A DNA stretch of 64,000 nucleotides from Kordia aestuariivivens. Lineage in GTDB: Bacteria > Bacteroidota > Bacteroidia > Flavobacteriales > Flavobacteriaceae. The notes beneath the pieces are model-generated. The model made no database searches. It worked only from the letters and a program-made list of their open reading frames with translations, and was not told the DNA's origin. Positions within the stretch are counted from its first letter, which is position 1; the number at the start of each line of letters is the position of its first letter. The position numbers were made by a program, and so were the translations under genes. Positions 54,004-61,761 of this stretch are shown here, piece by piece. The stretch is from the NCBI RefSeq assembly GCF_014397005.1, contig NZ_JACGWS010000001.1:62001-126000 (forward strand), written 5' to 3'.

Positions 54004-55512
54004 ATGAAAAATAATATAAAATATATAGCAGTACTAGCGTTAGGATTATTCGCTTGTGAGCCAGAATTTGATAATCCAATTGAAGAAAGTGGAACCTATT
54101 CAAACGGATCAGCAGACTTTTCAACGTTTGTTGCTGTTGGAAACTCGCTTACGGCTGGTTACATGGACGGAACCGTTTTTAAAAGTGGTCAACAAAATTC
54201 ATTTCCAAACATCATGGCGCAACAATTTGCGTATGCTGGTGGAGGTGCATTTACACAACCATCGTTTGATGATGATGTAAATGATGCTGGTGGATTTTTA
54301 TTAGGTGGAAACCCATTACCAGGATTTGGAACACGTTTAGTATTAGACGCAAGTCAAGGACGTCCAGAAAACTTAAATGTTGCTTCAACAGTAGAGTTGT
54401 CAAACTTACAAGCAACAGCATACAATAACATGGGAGTTCCAGGAGCGAAAATATTTCACTTAGGATTTCCAGGATATGGAAACATAGCAGGGTTGCCAAA
54501 TGCAAATCCTTACTTTATAAGACATGCAACAACTCCTGATGCAACCGTAATAGGAGATGCAGTATCATTAAATCCTACATTCTTTACTTTATGGATTGGA
54601 AACAATGATATCTTAGGATTCGCTACTTCAGGTGGTGTTGGAGTTGATCAAACAGGAAATCCAAATGTATTATCATATGGTGGAGCTGATATTACAGATC
54701 CAGGAGTATTTGCATTTACATACCAAGCTTTGGTTGATGCATTAACAGCTAACGGAGCTAAAGGTGTGGTAGCTACATTACCAGATGTAACATCAATTCC
54801 TTACTTTACAACAGTACCTTACAATCCAGTACCATTAGATGCAGGAACAGCAGCTTTTGTAAACAATGCGTATGCTACCTATAATGGAGGCTTACAATTT
54901 GCAGCGGGGAACGGATTAATTACAGCTGCGGAAGCAGCACAACGTACCATTACATTTGCAGCAGGTCAAAATCCAGTTGTAATTGTAGATGAAGACTTAA
55001 CAAACCTTACTGGATTTGGAATTCCAAGTTACAGAATGACAACAATAGATGACTTACTCATATTACCTTCTTCTGGATTTATTGGAACACAAGCAGATCC
55101 TAATGATCCTACAAGTGTAAACGGAGTTGGAATACCTTTAGCTGATAACTGGGTATTGACTTCAACAGAAGTACAAATGGTAAGAACGGCAAGAACAGCA
55201 TACAACAATGCTATCGTATCAATTGCAGCAGCAAATGACTTAGCAGTTGCAGACATGGCAACGAAACTAGAAGAATTAGTTTCTGGTTTGCGCACAACTG
55301 ACGGACAAGTATATACAAACAATTACTTTGATGGTAGTTCAAACTCTATATCTACCGTAGTATTCTCTTTAGATGGAGTTCATCCAAACTCAAGAGGTTA
55401 TGCAATTGTAGCAGACGAATTCATTAGAGTTGTCAACGAAAAATATGGTTCAGATGTACCAGCAGTAACTGCAGGATATTATCCAGGAGTTACCGTGGTT
55501 CCTTCTAACTAA
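54004..55512 (+). CDS. SGNH/GDSL lipoprotein hydrolase
   Basis: 502-aa lipoprotein (lipobox LFAC, Cys18). Nucleophile motif in the form GNSL (FVAVGNSLTAGY, Ser48), oxyanion Asn in LWIGNNDILG, and a C-terminal DGVHPNSRG block with the catalytic Asp-x-x-His. The sequence is rich in Ala, Asn and Gly. It follows the FadL-like gene and is likely an outer-membrane-bound esterase or lipase. A strong terminator and repeat copy C follow. Confidence 0.9.
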   Translation: MKNNIKYIAVLALGLFACEPEFDNPIEESGTYSNGSADFSTFVAVGNSLTAGYMDGTVFKSGQQNSFPNIMAQQFAYAGGGAFTQPSFDDDVNDAGGFLLGGNPLPGFGTRLVLDASQGRPENLNVASTVELSNLQATAYNNMGVPGAKIFHLGFPGYGNIAGLPNANPYFIRHATTPDATVIGDAVSLNPTFFTLWIGNNDILGFATSGGVGVDQTGNPNVLSYGGADITDPGVFAFTYQALVDALTANGAKGVVATLPDVTSIPYFTTVPYNPVPLDAGTAAFVNNAYATYNGGLQFAAGNGLITAAEAAQRTITFAAGQNPVVIVDEDLTNLTGFGIPSYRMTTIDDLLILPSSGFIGTQADPNDPTSVNGVGIPLADNWVLTSTEVQMVRTARTAYNNAIVSIAAANDLAVADMATKLEELVSGLRTTDGQVYTNNYFDGSSNSISTVVFSLDGVHPNSRGYAIVADEFIRVVNEKYGSDVPAVTAGYYPGVTVVPSN

Positions 55513-55532
55513 CTAGAATAAAATATTCATTC

Positions 55533-55566
55533 AAAAGGCACTGAGAAATCGGTGCCTTTTTTTTAT
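55533..55566 (+). terminator. Rho-independent terminator after the SGNH gene
   Basis: Stem AAAAGGCACTGA / TCGGTGCCTTTT (one G-T pair) with a GAAA loop, 55533-55560, and an eight-base T-run. Confidence 0.93.
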
Positions 55567-55567
55567 T

Positions 55568-55648
55568 AGTAAAACTCAATTTAGAGAAGTCAGCAAGATG
55601 AACTTAAAATTATAAGTTGAACTAACCCTGCTGAAAAGCAGGATCTCA
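55568..55648 (+). repeat. 81-bp intergenic element, copy C
   Basis: It shares AAACTCAATTT, the TAAGTTGAACTAACCC segment and the 3' hairpin CCTGCT-GAAA-AGCAGG (55627-55642) with copy A. In A that hairpin reads CCTGAT-GAAA-ATCAGG, so one A-T pair is replaced by a C-G pair. The 5' stem is weaker here (AATTTA / TAAAATT with a bulge). It directly follows the terminator in the sense direction. Confidence 0.7.
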
Positions 55649-55760
55649 GGTTTTTTTTCAAAACAGGTAATTTTCCATAAAAAGTGGTTTCACAAATAAT
55701 TCACCTCAAAATTTCTGTAATTGCAGTAAAAATAAACTGATACACAATTGGTTAAATAAC

Positions 55761-55791
55761 TTGATTGGTTTTTAAAAATAACGTACTTTTG
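55761..55791 (+). promoter_or_regulatory. Bacteroidota-type promoter for tig
   Basis: TTG (55761-55763), a 20-base spacer and TACTTTTG (55784-55791). It rules out the in-frame ATG at 55765 as the translation start and supports ATG 55822. Confidence 0.68.
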
Positions 55792-55821
55792 CACACCAAT
55801 TTTCATATTATACAAACGAAG

Positions 55822-57150
55822 ATGAATATAACAAAAGAAAATATAGACGCTTTAAACGCAGTTGTTACAGTAAACATTGAAAAGGAAGACTATAACGACA
55901 AAGTGGATAAAATTTTAGAAGACTACAAGAAAACCGCTAACATTCCAGGATTTAGAAAAGGACATGTGCCGATGGGATTAGTGAAAAAACAATATGGAAA
56001 AGCAGTACTTGTAGATGAGGTAAACAAAATTTTACAAGAAAACTTAAATAAGTATTTAGTAGAAGAAAAACTTGATATTCTTGGAAATCCATTACCGAGA
56101 ATGCAAGAAGAATTTGATTGGGATGCTGAAACTTTCTCTTTTGAATTTGAATTAGGATTAGCGCCTACTTTTGAGGTAAACCTAAAAAAGAACGAAATCA
56201 CTCAGTACACTATTGTTGCAGATGACAAAATGATTGATGGACAAGTAGAAAACATCAGAAAACAATACGGAAAACTTATCAGTCAGGATGAAGTAACTGC
56301 AGAATCTGAAGTAACAGGGATTTTCACAAACGAAGAAAAAGAAATTGAAAACAACGTTACATTTGGTTTAGACAAAATCAAAGGAAAAGCAAACCTTGGT
56401 AAATTTGTTGGTGCTAAAGTTGGAGATACGATCACGTTAAAAACAAAAGGTTTATTCAATGATGATCATGATTTAATGAACTTCCTAAAAGTTGCTCATG
56501 ATGATGTTCACGATTTAGATATTGAAGTATCTTTCAAAATCAACGAAGCGAACACAAGAGAATTGGCTGAATTAAACCAAGAATTGTTCGACAAACTTTT
56601 CGGAGAAGGAAACGTAAGCACGCTTGAAGAAGTAAAAGCGAAGATCAAAGAAGATGCAGAAAGACAATTTGTACAACAATCTGATCAACGTTTACTAAAC
56701 GATGTTACAGAAGAACTTATCGAAAACACAGAATTCGATTTGCCAGCAAACTTCTTAAAAAAGTGGATTCAATCAGCTGGAGAACAAGAATTAACCGTTG
56801 AACAAGCAGAAGAAGAATACACAAAATCTGAAAAAGGATTGCGTTACCAATTAATCCAAGACAGATTAATAAAAGAAAACGAAGTACAAGTGCAATTTGA
56901 AGACTTAAAAGAATTTGCAAAGCAAATGATCAAAGTACAAATGGCACAATTTGGCCAAATGAATCCTTCAGATCAAGAGTTGGAAGACATTGCTGCACGA
57001 ATTTTAGGAAACGAAGAAGAAGTACGCAGATTAACAGATCAGTTGTTAAGTCAAAAACTATTAGAACTTTTCAAAGAAAAGGCAAACCTTAAAAAGAAAG
57101 AAGTGACTTACGAAAACTTCGTTAAAGAAGTCTACGGAGACAGTCATTAA
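55822..57150 (+). CDS. tig: Trigger factor
   Basis: Ribosome-associated chaperone for nascent chains. From ATG 55822 it is 442 aa: an N-terminal ribosome-binding domain with IPGFRKGHVPMGLVKKQYG (signature G-F-R-x-G-x-x-P), a PPIase-like middle domain (about residues 150-240) that looks diverged, and a long Lys/Glu-rich C-terminal arm domain. It lies directly upstream of clpP-clpX, the usual tig-clpP-clpX order, though a terminator-like hairpin separates it from clpP. Confidence 0.95.
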   Translation: MNITKENIDALNAVVTVNIEKEDYNDKVDKILEDYKKTANIPGFRKGHVPMGLVKKQYGKAVLVDEVNKILQENLNKYLVEEKLDILGNPLPRMQEEFDWDAETFSFEFELGLAPTFEVNLKKNEITQYTIVADDKMIDGQVENIRKQYGKLISQDEVTAESEVTGIFTNEEKEIENNVTFGLDKIKGKANLGKFVGAKVGDTITLKTKGLFNDDHDLMNFLKVAHDDVHDLDIEVSFKINEANTRELAELNQELFDKLFGEGNVSTLEEVKAKIKEDAERQFVQQSDQRLLNDVTEELIENTEFDLPANFLKKWIQSAGEQELTVEQAEEEYTKSEKGLRYQLIQDRLIKENEVQVQFEDLKEFAKQMIKVQMAQFGQMNPSDQELEDIAARILGNEEEVRRLTDQLLSQKLLELFKEKANLKKKEVTYENFVKEVYGDSH

Positions 57151-57170
57151 AAAATAAAATACTTATATTT

Positions 57171-57206
57171 AAGGCGTTAAAATAATAATTTTTAACGCCT
57201 TTTTTA
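57171..57206 (+). terminator. Terminator between tig and clpP
   Basis: Stem AAGGCGTTAAAA / TTTTAACGCCTT (57171-57182 with 57190-57201), a seven-base loop and a T-run. It lies 23 bases before the clpP start. It likely lowers readthrough from tig into clpPX. Confidence 0.85.
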
Positions 57207-57229
57207 ATCAAAAAACAGAAACATACAAA

Positions 57230-57919
57230 ATGGATCATAAAAAAGAATTTCACAAATACGCGACTAAACATCACGGTATCAGTAACATGTACTATGATAA
57301 AATTGTAAGTCGCATGTCACCTTCCATTACCAATCCAATAGGAATGACTCCATACATCATAGAAGAGCGTCAAATGAATGTAGCACAAATGGACGTGTTT
57401 TCGCGATTAATGATGGACAGAATTATATTCTTAGGAACTGGGATCGATGATCAAGTAGCAAACATTGTACAAGCGCAATTACTATTCATGGAAAGTGTAG
57501 ATTCTAAAAAAGACATTCAAATCTACATCAACTCCCCAGGTGGTGGCGTATATGCAGGTTTAGGAATCTATGACACAATGCAGTTTATCAAACCTGACGT
57601 AGCAACTATCTGTACAGGTATGGCAGCTTCTATGGGTGCTGTATTACTGTGTGCCGGTCAAGCCGGAAAACGCTCTGGGTTAACACACTCAAGAGTGATG
57701 ATTCACCAACCACTTGGTGGCGCACAAGGACAAGCGAGTGACATTGAAATCACAGCGAGAGAAATCTTAATATTAAAAGAAGAATTATACAAAATCATTT
57801 CCAAGCATTCTGGACAAGAATACGACAAAGTATACAACGACTCTGATAGAGATTATTGGATGAAAGCTGACAAAGCGAAAGAATACGGAATGATTGATGA
57901 AATACTTGTAAGAGAATAA
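57230..57919 (+). CDS. clpP: ATP-dependent Clp protease proteolytic subunit
   Basis: Serine peptidase barrel that degrades substrates fed by ClpX. 229 aa with catalytic Ser134 (GMAASMGAVL), His159 (MIHQPLGGAQGQASD) and Asp208 (SDRDYWM); an N-terminal extension of about 40 residues is longer than in E. coli. Family segments INSPGGGVYAGLGIYD and DEILVRE are present. It is 26 bases from clpX. Confidence 0.97.
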   Translation: MDHKKEFHKYATKHHGISNMYYDKIVSRMSPSITNPIGMTPYIIEERQMNVAQMDVFSRLMMDRIIFLGTGIDDQVANIVQAQLLFMESVDSKKDIQIYINSPGGGVYAGLGIYDTMQFIKPDVATICTGMAASMGAVLLCAGQAGKRSGLTHSRVMIHQPLGGAQGQASDIEITAREILILKEELYKIISKHSGQEYDKVYNDSDRDYWMKADKAKEYGMIDEILVRE

Positions 57920-57945
57920 TCCTTACGGGTCAATAAAAAGGAATA

Positions 57946-59178
57946 ATGGCGAAAGAAGAATTAGAATGTTCATTCTGTGGGAGAAAAAAACCAGAAACCA
58001 ATCTATTGATTGCAGGTTTAGATGCACACATCTGTGATAGATGCATCGAGCAAGCCCACGGTATTGTACTAGAAGAATCAAAACAGTCAAATAATGATGA
58101 ATTATCGTCTGAATTGGTACTTCGCAAACCAAAACAAATTAAAGCGTTCTTGGACGAATTTATTATTGGACAAGGAGCTACGAAAAAAGTAATGTCGGTT
58201 GCTGTATACAATCACTACAAACGATTATTACAACCGCCAACAAATGATGATATCGAAATACAAAAAAGTAACATCATCATGGTTGGACAAACGGGAACAG
58301 GAAAAACATTAATGGCAAAAACAATTGCTAAAATGTTAAACGTTCCGTTGGCTATTGTAGATGCAACCGTATTAACCGAAGCAGGATATGTTGGAGAAGA
58401 TGTAGAAAGTATCCTAACACGTTTACTACAAGCAGCTGATTACAACTTAGAAAAAGCAGAACGCGGTATTGTATTTATTGATGAAATAGATAAAATTGCA
58501 CGTAAAAGTGACAATCCATCCATTACGCGTGACGTTTCAGGAGAAGGTGTACAGCAAGCATTATTGAAACTCTTAGAAGGTACGGTTGTAAACGTTCCGC
58601 CAAAAGGTGGACGTAAACATCCTGATCAAAAATTCATCGAAGTGAATACAGAAAACATCTTGTTCATTGCAGGTGGTGCTTTTGATGGAATCAATAGAGT
58701 TATCACAAAACGACTCAACATGCAAGCAGTTGGGTACAGCGCATCGAAAGGTGAAGAAATATTTGATAAAGACAATATCTTACAATACATCATCCCAAAA
58801 GATTTAAAAGATTTCGGATTAATTCCAGAAATCATAGGTCGTTTGCCTGTGTTGACGTATATGGATCCGCTTGACGCGAATACACTAAGAGCAATCTTAA
58901 CAGAACCTAAAAATGCCATCATCAAGCAATACAAAAAGTTATTCGAAATGGATAACATTGAATTTGATATTACAGAAGGTGCATTAGAATTCATTGTTGA
59001 AAAAGCAATAGAATACAAATTGGGTGCGCGTGGATTGCGTTCATTATGTGAAACAATTCTAACAGATGCAATGTTTGATTTGCCAGGATCTGACGAAAAA
59101 GAATTAAAAATCACGAAGACGTACGCTGAGAAAAAAATATCGAAACTAGTCATCAAAAAATTAAAAGCAGTATCATAA
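57946..59178 (+). CDS. clpX: ATP-dependent Clp protease ATP-binding subunit ClpX
   Basis: Unfoldase of the ClpXP protease. 410 aa with the N-terminal zinc domain ([17 protein letters not shown] then CDRC), Walker A GQTGTGKT, Walker [10 protein letters not shown], the pore loop GYVGEDVES, and ClpP-docking loop IGR-type sequence ([12 protein letters not shown]). Normal length. Co-transcribed with clpP. Confidence 0.97.
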   Translation: MAKEELECSFCGRKKPETNLLIAGLDAHICDRCIEQAHGIVLEESKQSNNDELSSELVLRKPKQIKAFLDEFIIGQGATKKVMSVAVYNHYKRLLQPPTNDDIEIQKSNIIMVGQTGTGKTLMAKTIAKMLNVPLAIVDATVLTEAGYVGEDVESILTRLLQAADYNLEKAERGIVFIDEIDKIARKSDNPSITRDVSGEGVQQALLKLLEGTVVNVPPKGGRKHPDQKFIEVNTENILFIAGGAFDGINRVITKRLNMQAVGYSASKGEEIFDKDNILQYIIPKDLKDFGLIPEIIGRLPVLTYMDPLDANTLRAILTEPKNAIIKQYKKLFEMDNIEFDITEGALEFIVEKAIEYKLGARGLRSLCETILTDAMFDLPGSDEKELKITKTYAEKKISKLVIKKLKAVS

Positions 59179-59188
59179 ACTATCGATA

Positions 59189-60001
59189 ATGCACATAAAA
59201 AATTTTTACATCCAATCAATTCCTAAACAGTTATTGATTGGATTTTTTATTGGACTTTGGGTATTTCTCTTTCTCTTCTTTGTAGAACCTTTTGATATGT
59301 ATCAATTGCGTCCAAGTGAACGCAGTTTTGCAGCATTAGGATACAGTATTGTGGCAGTTTTAACATACGTCATCATCATTCCGGTACAACGAATTCTATA
59401 CAATAGTGGTCGCTCATGGAGTATACTCAAAGAAATTCTCTTATTGGTTTCGTTGCTGCTCATCTCAGGAATTACAAGCTTTCTATTCTTTAAATTTATC
59501 TTATTGCCGAATGAACCAAACACGTATGAATTTGGTTTTTTCTTTTCGCAACGTGTATTTCCAACGGTTTTACTCATGTTGCCCATGATGATTTTCTTGC
59601 GATGGATATTTGGCGATAAAACAATTCCGGAAACGATCGCGGGAACGCAAAAAAAACAAACGATTGTCATAAAAGGTGAAAACAAAGCAGAAGTATTGCA
59701 TTTAAAAGAATCTGAACTAGTGTTCATTGAATCTGCAAATAACTATGTGAAAGTTCATTATTTGTTAGAAGGTACACTGAAAAACGAACTCTTTCGAACT
59801 AAAATATCGGTCTTGCAAAAAGAATTTCCATTCTTGCTAAAAACACATCGTTCATTTCTCATAAATCCGAGTCACTTTTTAGAATGGAAACGAGAATCTT
59901 CGCAAACCATCTTAATCTTAAAGCCAGCCGTTACAGAAATTCCTGTATCTAAAACCTATAAAAAAGCATTAGTAGAGAAATTCACTAATCCCGCAGAATA
60001 A
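59189..60001 (+). CDS. Membrane LytTR DNA-binding protein
   Basis: 270 aa: four membrane helices in the N-terminal half (LLIGFFIGLWVFLFLFFVEPF, LGYSIVAVLTYVIIIPV, ILLLVSLLLISGITSFLFF, VFPTVLLMLPMMIFLRW) and a C-terminal LytTR DNA-binding domain (about residues 165-270; ESELVFIESANNYVKVHYL, LLKTHRSFLINPSHFLEW). A membrane-tethered transcription factor without a receiver domain. It follows clpX by ten bases, so transcription may be shared; the signal is unknown. Confidence 0.9.
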   Translation: MHIKNFYIQSIPKQLLIGFFIGLWVFLFLFFVEPFDMYQLRPSERSFAALGYSIVAVLTYVIIIPVQRILYNSGRSWSILKEILLLVSLLLISGITSFLFFKFILLPNEPNTYEFGFFFSQRVFPTVLLMLPMMIFLRWIFGDKTIPETIAGTQKKQTIVIKGENKAEVLHLKESELVFIESANNYVKVHYLLEGTLKNELFRTKISVLQKEFPFLLKTHRSFLINPSHFLEWKRESSQTILILKPAVTEIPVSKTYKKALVEKFTNPAE

Positions 60002-60119
60002 TACATTCGCCAAAGCGAAATATTTTCACCACTCAAACCGATTCATTCGCCACAAATAGTTGTAAACACTTAGAGAATGTCGGAATATTGAACTGTCAAT
60101 AACAATTAAAAAGTTCACT

Positions 60120-61370
60120 ATGAAAAAGACACTATTCAAAGTATTCGCCTTAACAATTATAATAATTACTGCTTTCTATTGTGAAAGTTGCACCATGATT
60201 TACCGAACGGTTGCACATGGACAAGCAGACATTACTGATAACGAATGGCAACCAAATGTTACGGTTGAAAAAGGAAGCGATGACTTTATGTTTGCAGCAA
60301 AAAATGACGCGGAATTAGCTTCATTCTTAGATGAAACTTTACAAGGAACAAACACCAATGCATTTATGGTGATTAGAAACGACACCATTATCTATGAAAA
60401 ATATTATAATGAATACAATGAAAACTCGCTCCTAACGTCTTTCTCGGTAGCAAAGTCCTTTGTGTCCGCGTTGGTCGGAATTGCGCAGGAAGAAGGTTTA
60501 TTAGACGAAAATGAGCCGATTACAACCTACTTACCAGAATTATTAAAGCAAGACAAGGATTTTGAGAAAATCACAATACAACACTTGTTAAACATGCAAA
60601 GCGGAATTAAATTTGATGAATATCCACGAATCAATCCATTCACAGGAATGGCACGTTTATACTACGGAACCAACATTCGCTCCAAAGTGACCAACGGAAT
60701 GACCATTGCAGAAGCGCCAGGACGTTTTAATTACAGAAGTATTGACACGCAAGTATTGGGCGTTATATTAGAACGTGTCACTCAACTGCCGTTAGAAGAA
60801 TACCTATCTGAAAAAATATGGAAACCACTTGGAATGAAATCTGACGCAACTTGGACAGTTGATAGCGAAAGCAATAAAATGGTAAAAGCGTTCTGTTGTT
60901 TAAACGCAACTGCGGAAGACTTTGCAAAATTTGGACGCTTGTACTTAAACGGCGGAAAATACAATGGTGTTAAAATAGTGCCAGAAGCTTGGGTAGAAAA
61001 AACAAACAGCGGGAAAAAAATCAGAAGTCATTCAGGGTACAAAAACAAATGGTGGACAAGTTCACACTATGAAGTATTTGAAACGGAAGCTGAAGGAAAA
61101 ACGTATGCTGAAGCGAACGGAAAGCAGTATTTAGGCTCAAAAAAACTAAAAAGCGGTAAATATGTGTCTTACTTTCAAGGAGACGATTACAACGCGCTTG
61201 GAATCCTTGGGCAGCATGTATATGTAAATCCAACAGAAAACCTCATCATCGTTCGTTTAGGTGATTCGTGGAGACACAATCGTTTCTATTTATCAGAGTT
61301 AATTTATACGTATGTTGGAAATGGACGTTACAAAAAGATGTTGAATAAGAACAACACAGAAACGAAGTAG
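60120..61370 (+). CDS. Serine hydrolase of the beta-lactamase/class C family
   Basis: 416 aa with a signal peptide or lipoprotein signal (LTIIIITAFYCESC). Catalytic SxxK motif SVAKSF (Ser109, Lys112), a Tyr motif YRSIDTQ at about residue 204 in place of YxN, and a C-terminal GQHVYVNPTENLIIV segment that occupies the KTG/HxG position. This is the class C beta-lactamase/esterase-like superfamily; the true substrate may be a peptide, ester or lactam. It is 118 bases from the LytTR gene. Confidence 0.88.
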   Translation: MKKTLFKVFALTIIIITAFYCESCTMIYRTVAHGQADITDNEWQPNVTVEKGSDDFMFAAKNDAELASFLDETLQGTNTNAFMVIRNDTIIYEKYYNEYNENSLLTSFSVAKSFVSALVGIAQEEGLLDENEPITTYLPELLKQDKDFEKITIQHLLNMQSGIKFDEYPRINPFTGMARLYYGTNIRSKVTNGMTIAEAPGRFNYRSIDTQVLGVILERVTQLPLEEYLSEKIWKPLGMKSDATWTVDSESNKMVKAFCCLNATAEDFAKFGRLYLNGGKYNGVKIVPEAWVEKTNSGKKIRSHSGYKNKWWTSSHYEVFETEAEGKTYAEANGKQYLGSKKLKSGKYVSYFQGDDYNALGILGQHVYVNPTENLIIVRLGDSWRHNRFYLSELIYTYVGNGRYKKMLNKNNTETK

Positions 61371-61761
61371 TTTTTAACTACAATAGTACATCATATACAG
61401 CCCTTTTTAGGGCTTTTTTTAGTTTCGTTAAGTAAGGAAACGGATATTTCTTTTTTCGAAGTAAAGTATGTATTTTAGTACGATTCTTTAAAGAATAATA
61501 AAAAAAATGAGTTATTATCTGCTTATTTAAATAGGTTAAAAGCTTGTTAATCAGAAAATATCTATATATAACTTTGATTTTAATCAAGAATCTTCTAGTT
61601 TTATAGATAATTTAATTTTTAATTAAGTAAATAGGAATTATACAAATAATAAAAACTCTTGTATATATTAGACAGTGCATGATAAAAAACCAATTATTCA
61701 TATATAAAAAAATAGGATTTACTTTCTCCTAATTTATTCACTAACAACTAACTGACTTTTT
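61371..61761. other. AT-rich intergenic region of 391 bp
   Basis: The region contains the terminator of the serine hydrolase at 61399-61420 and a possible -7 box TAACTTTG (61569-61576) with a TTG 22 bases upstream (suboptimal spacing). Otherwise it is very AT-rich with no coding frame of note. Confidence 0.55.
61399..61420 (+). terminator. Terminator after the serine hydrolase
   Basis: Stem AGCCCT / AGGGCT (61399-61404 with 61409-61414), a T4 loop and a T-run. Confidence 0.88.

Noticed and set aside
55765-55821. Longer trigger factor start at ATG 55765
   Set aside because: It lies inside a full promoter match (-7 box at 55784-55791) and lacks family similarity; ATG 55822 begins the conserved N-terminus.
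58626-59219. 197-aa minus-strand frame opposite clpX
   Set aside because: ClpX is certain on the plus strand; the antisense frame has no recognisable domain and is a codon-bias shadow.
61378-61587. Minus-strand 69-aa frame in the gap before the FN3 protein
   Set aside because: Composition reflects AT-rich DNA, it overlaps the terminator of the serine hydrolase, and no protein feature supports it.
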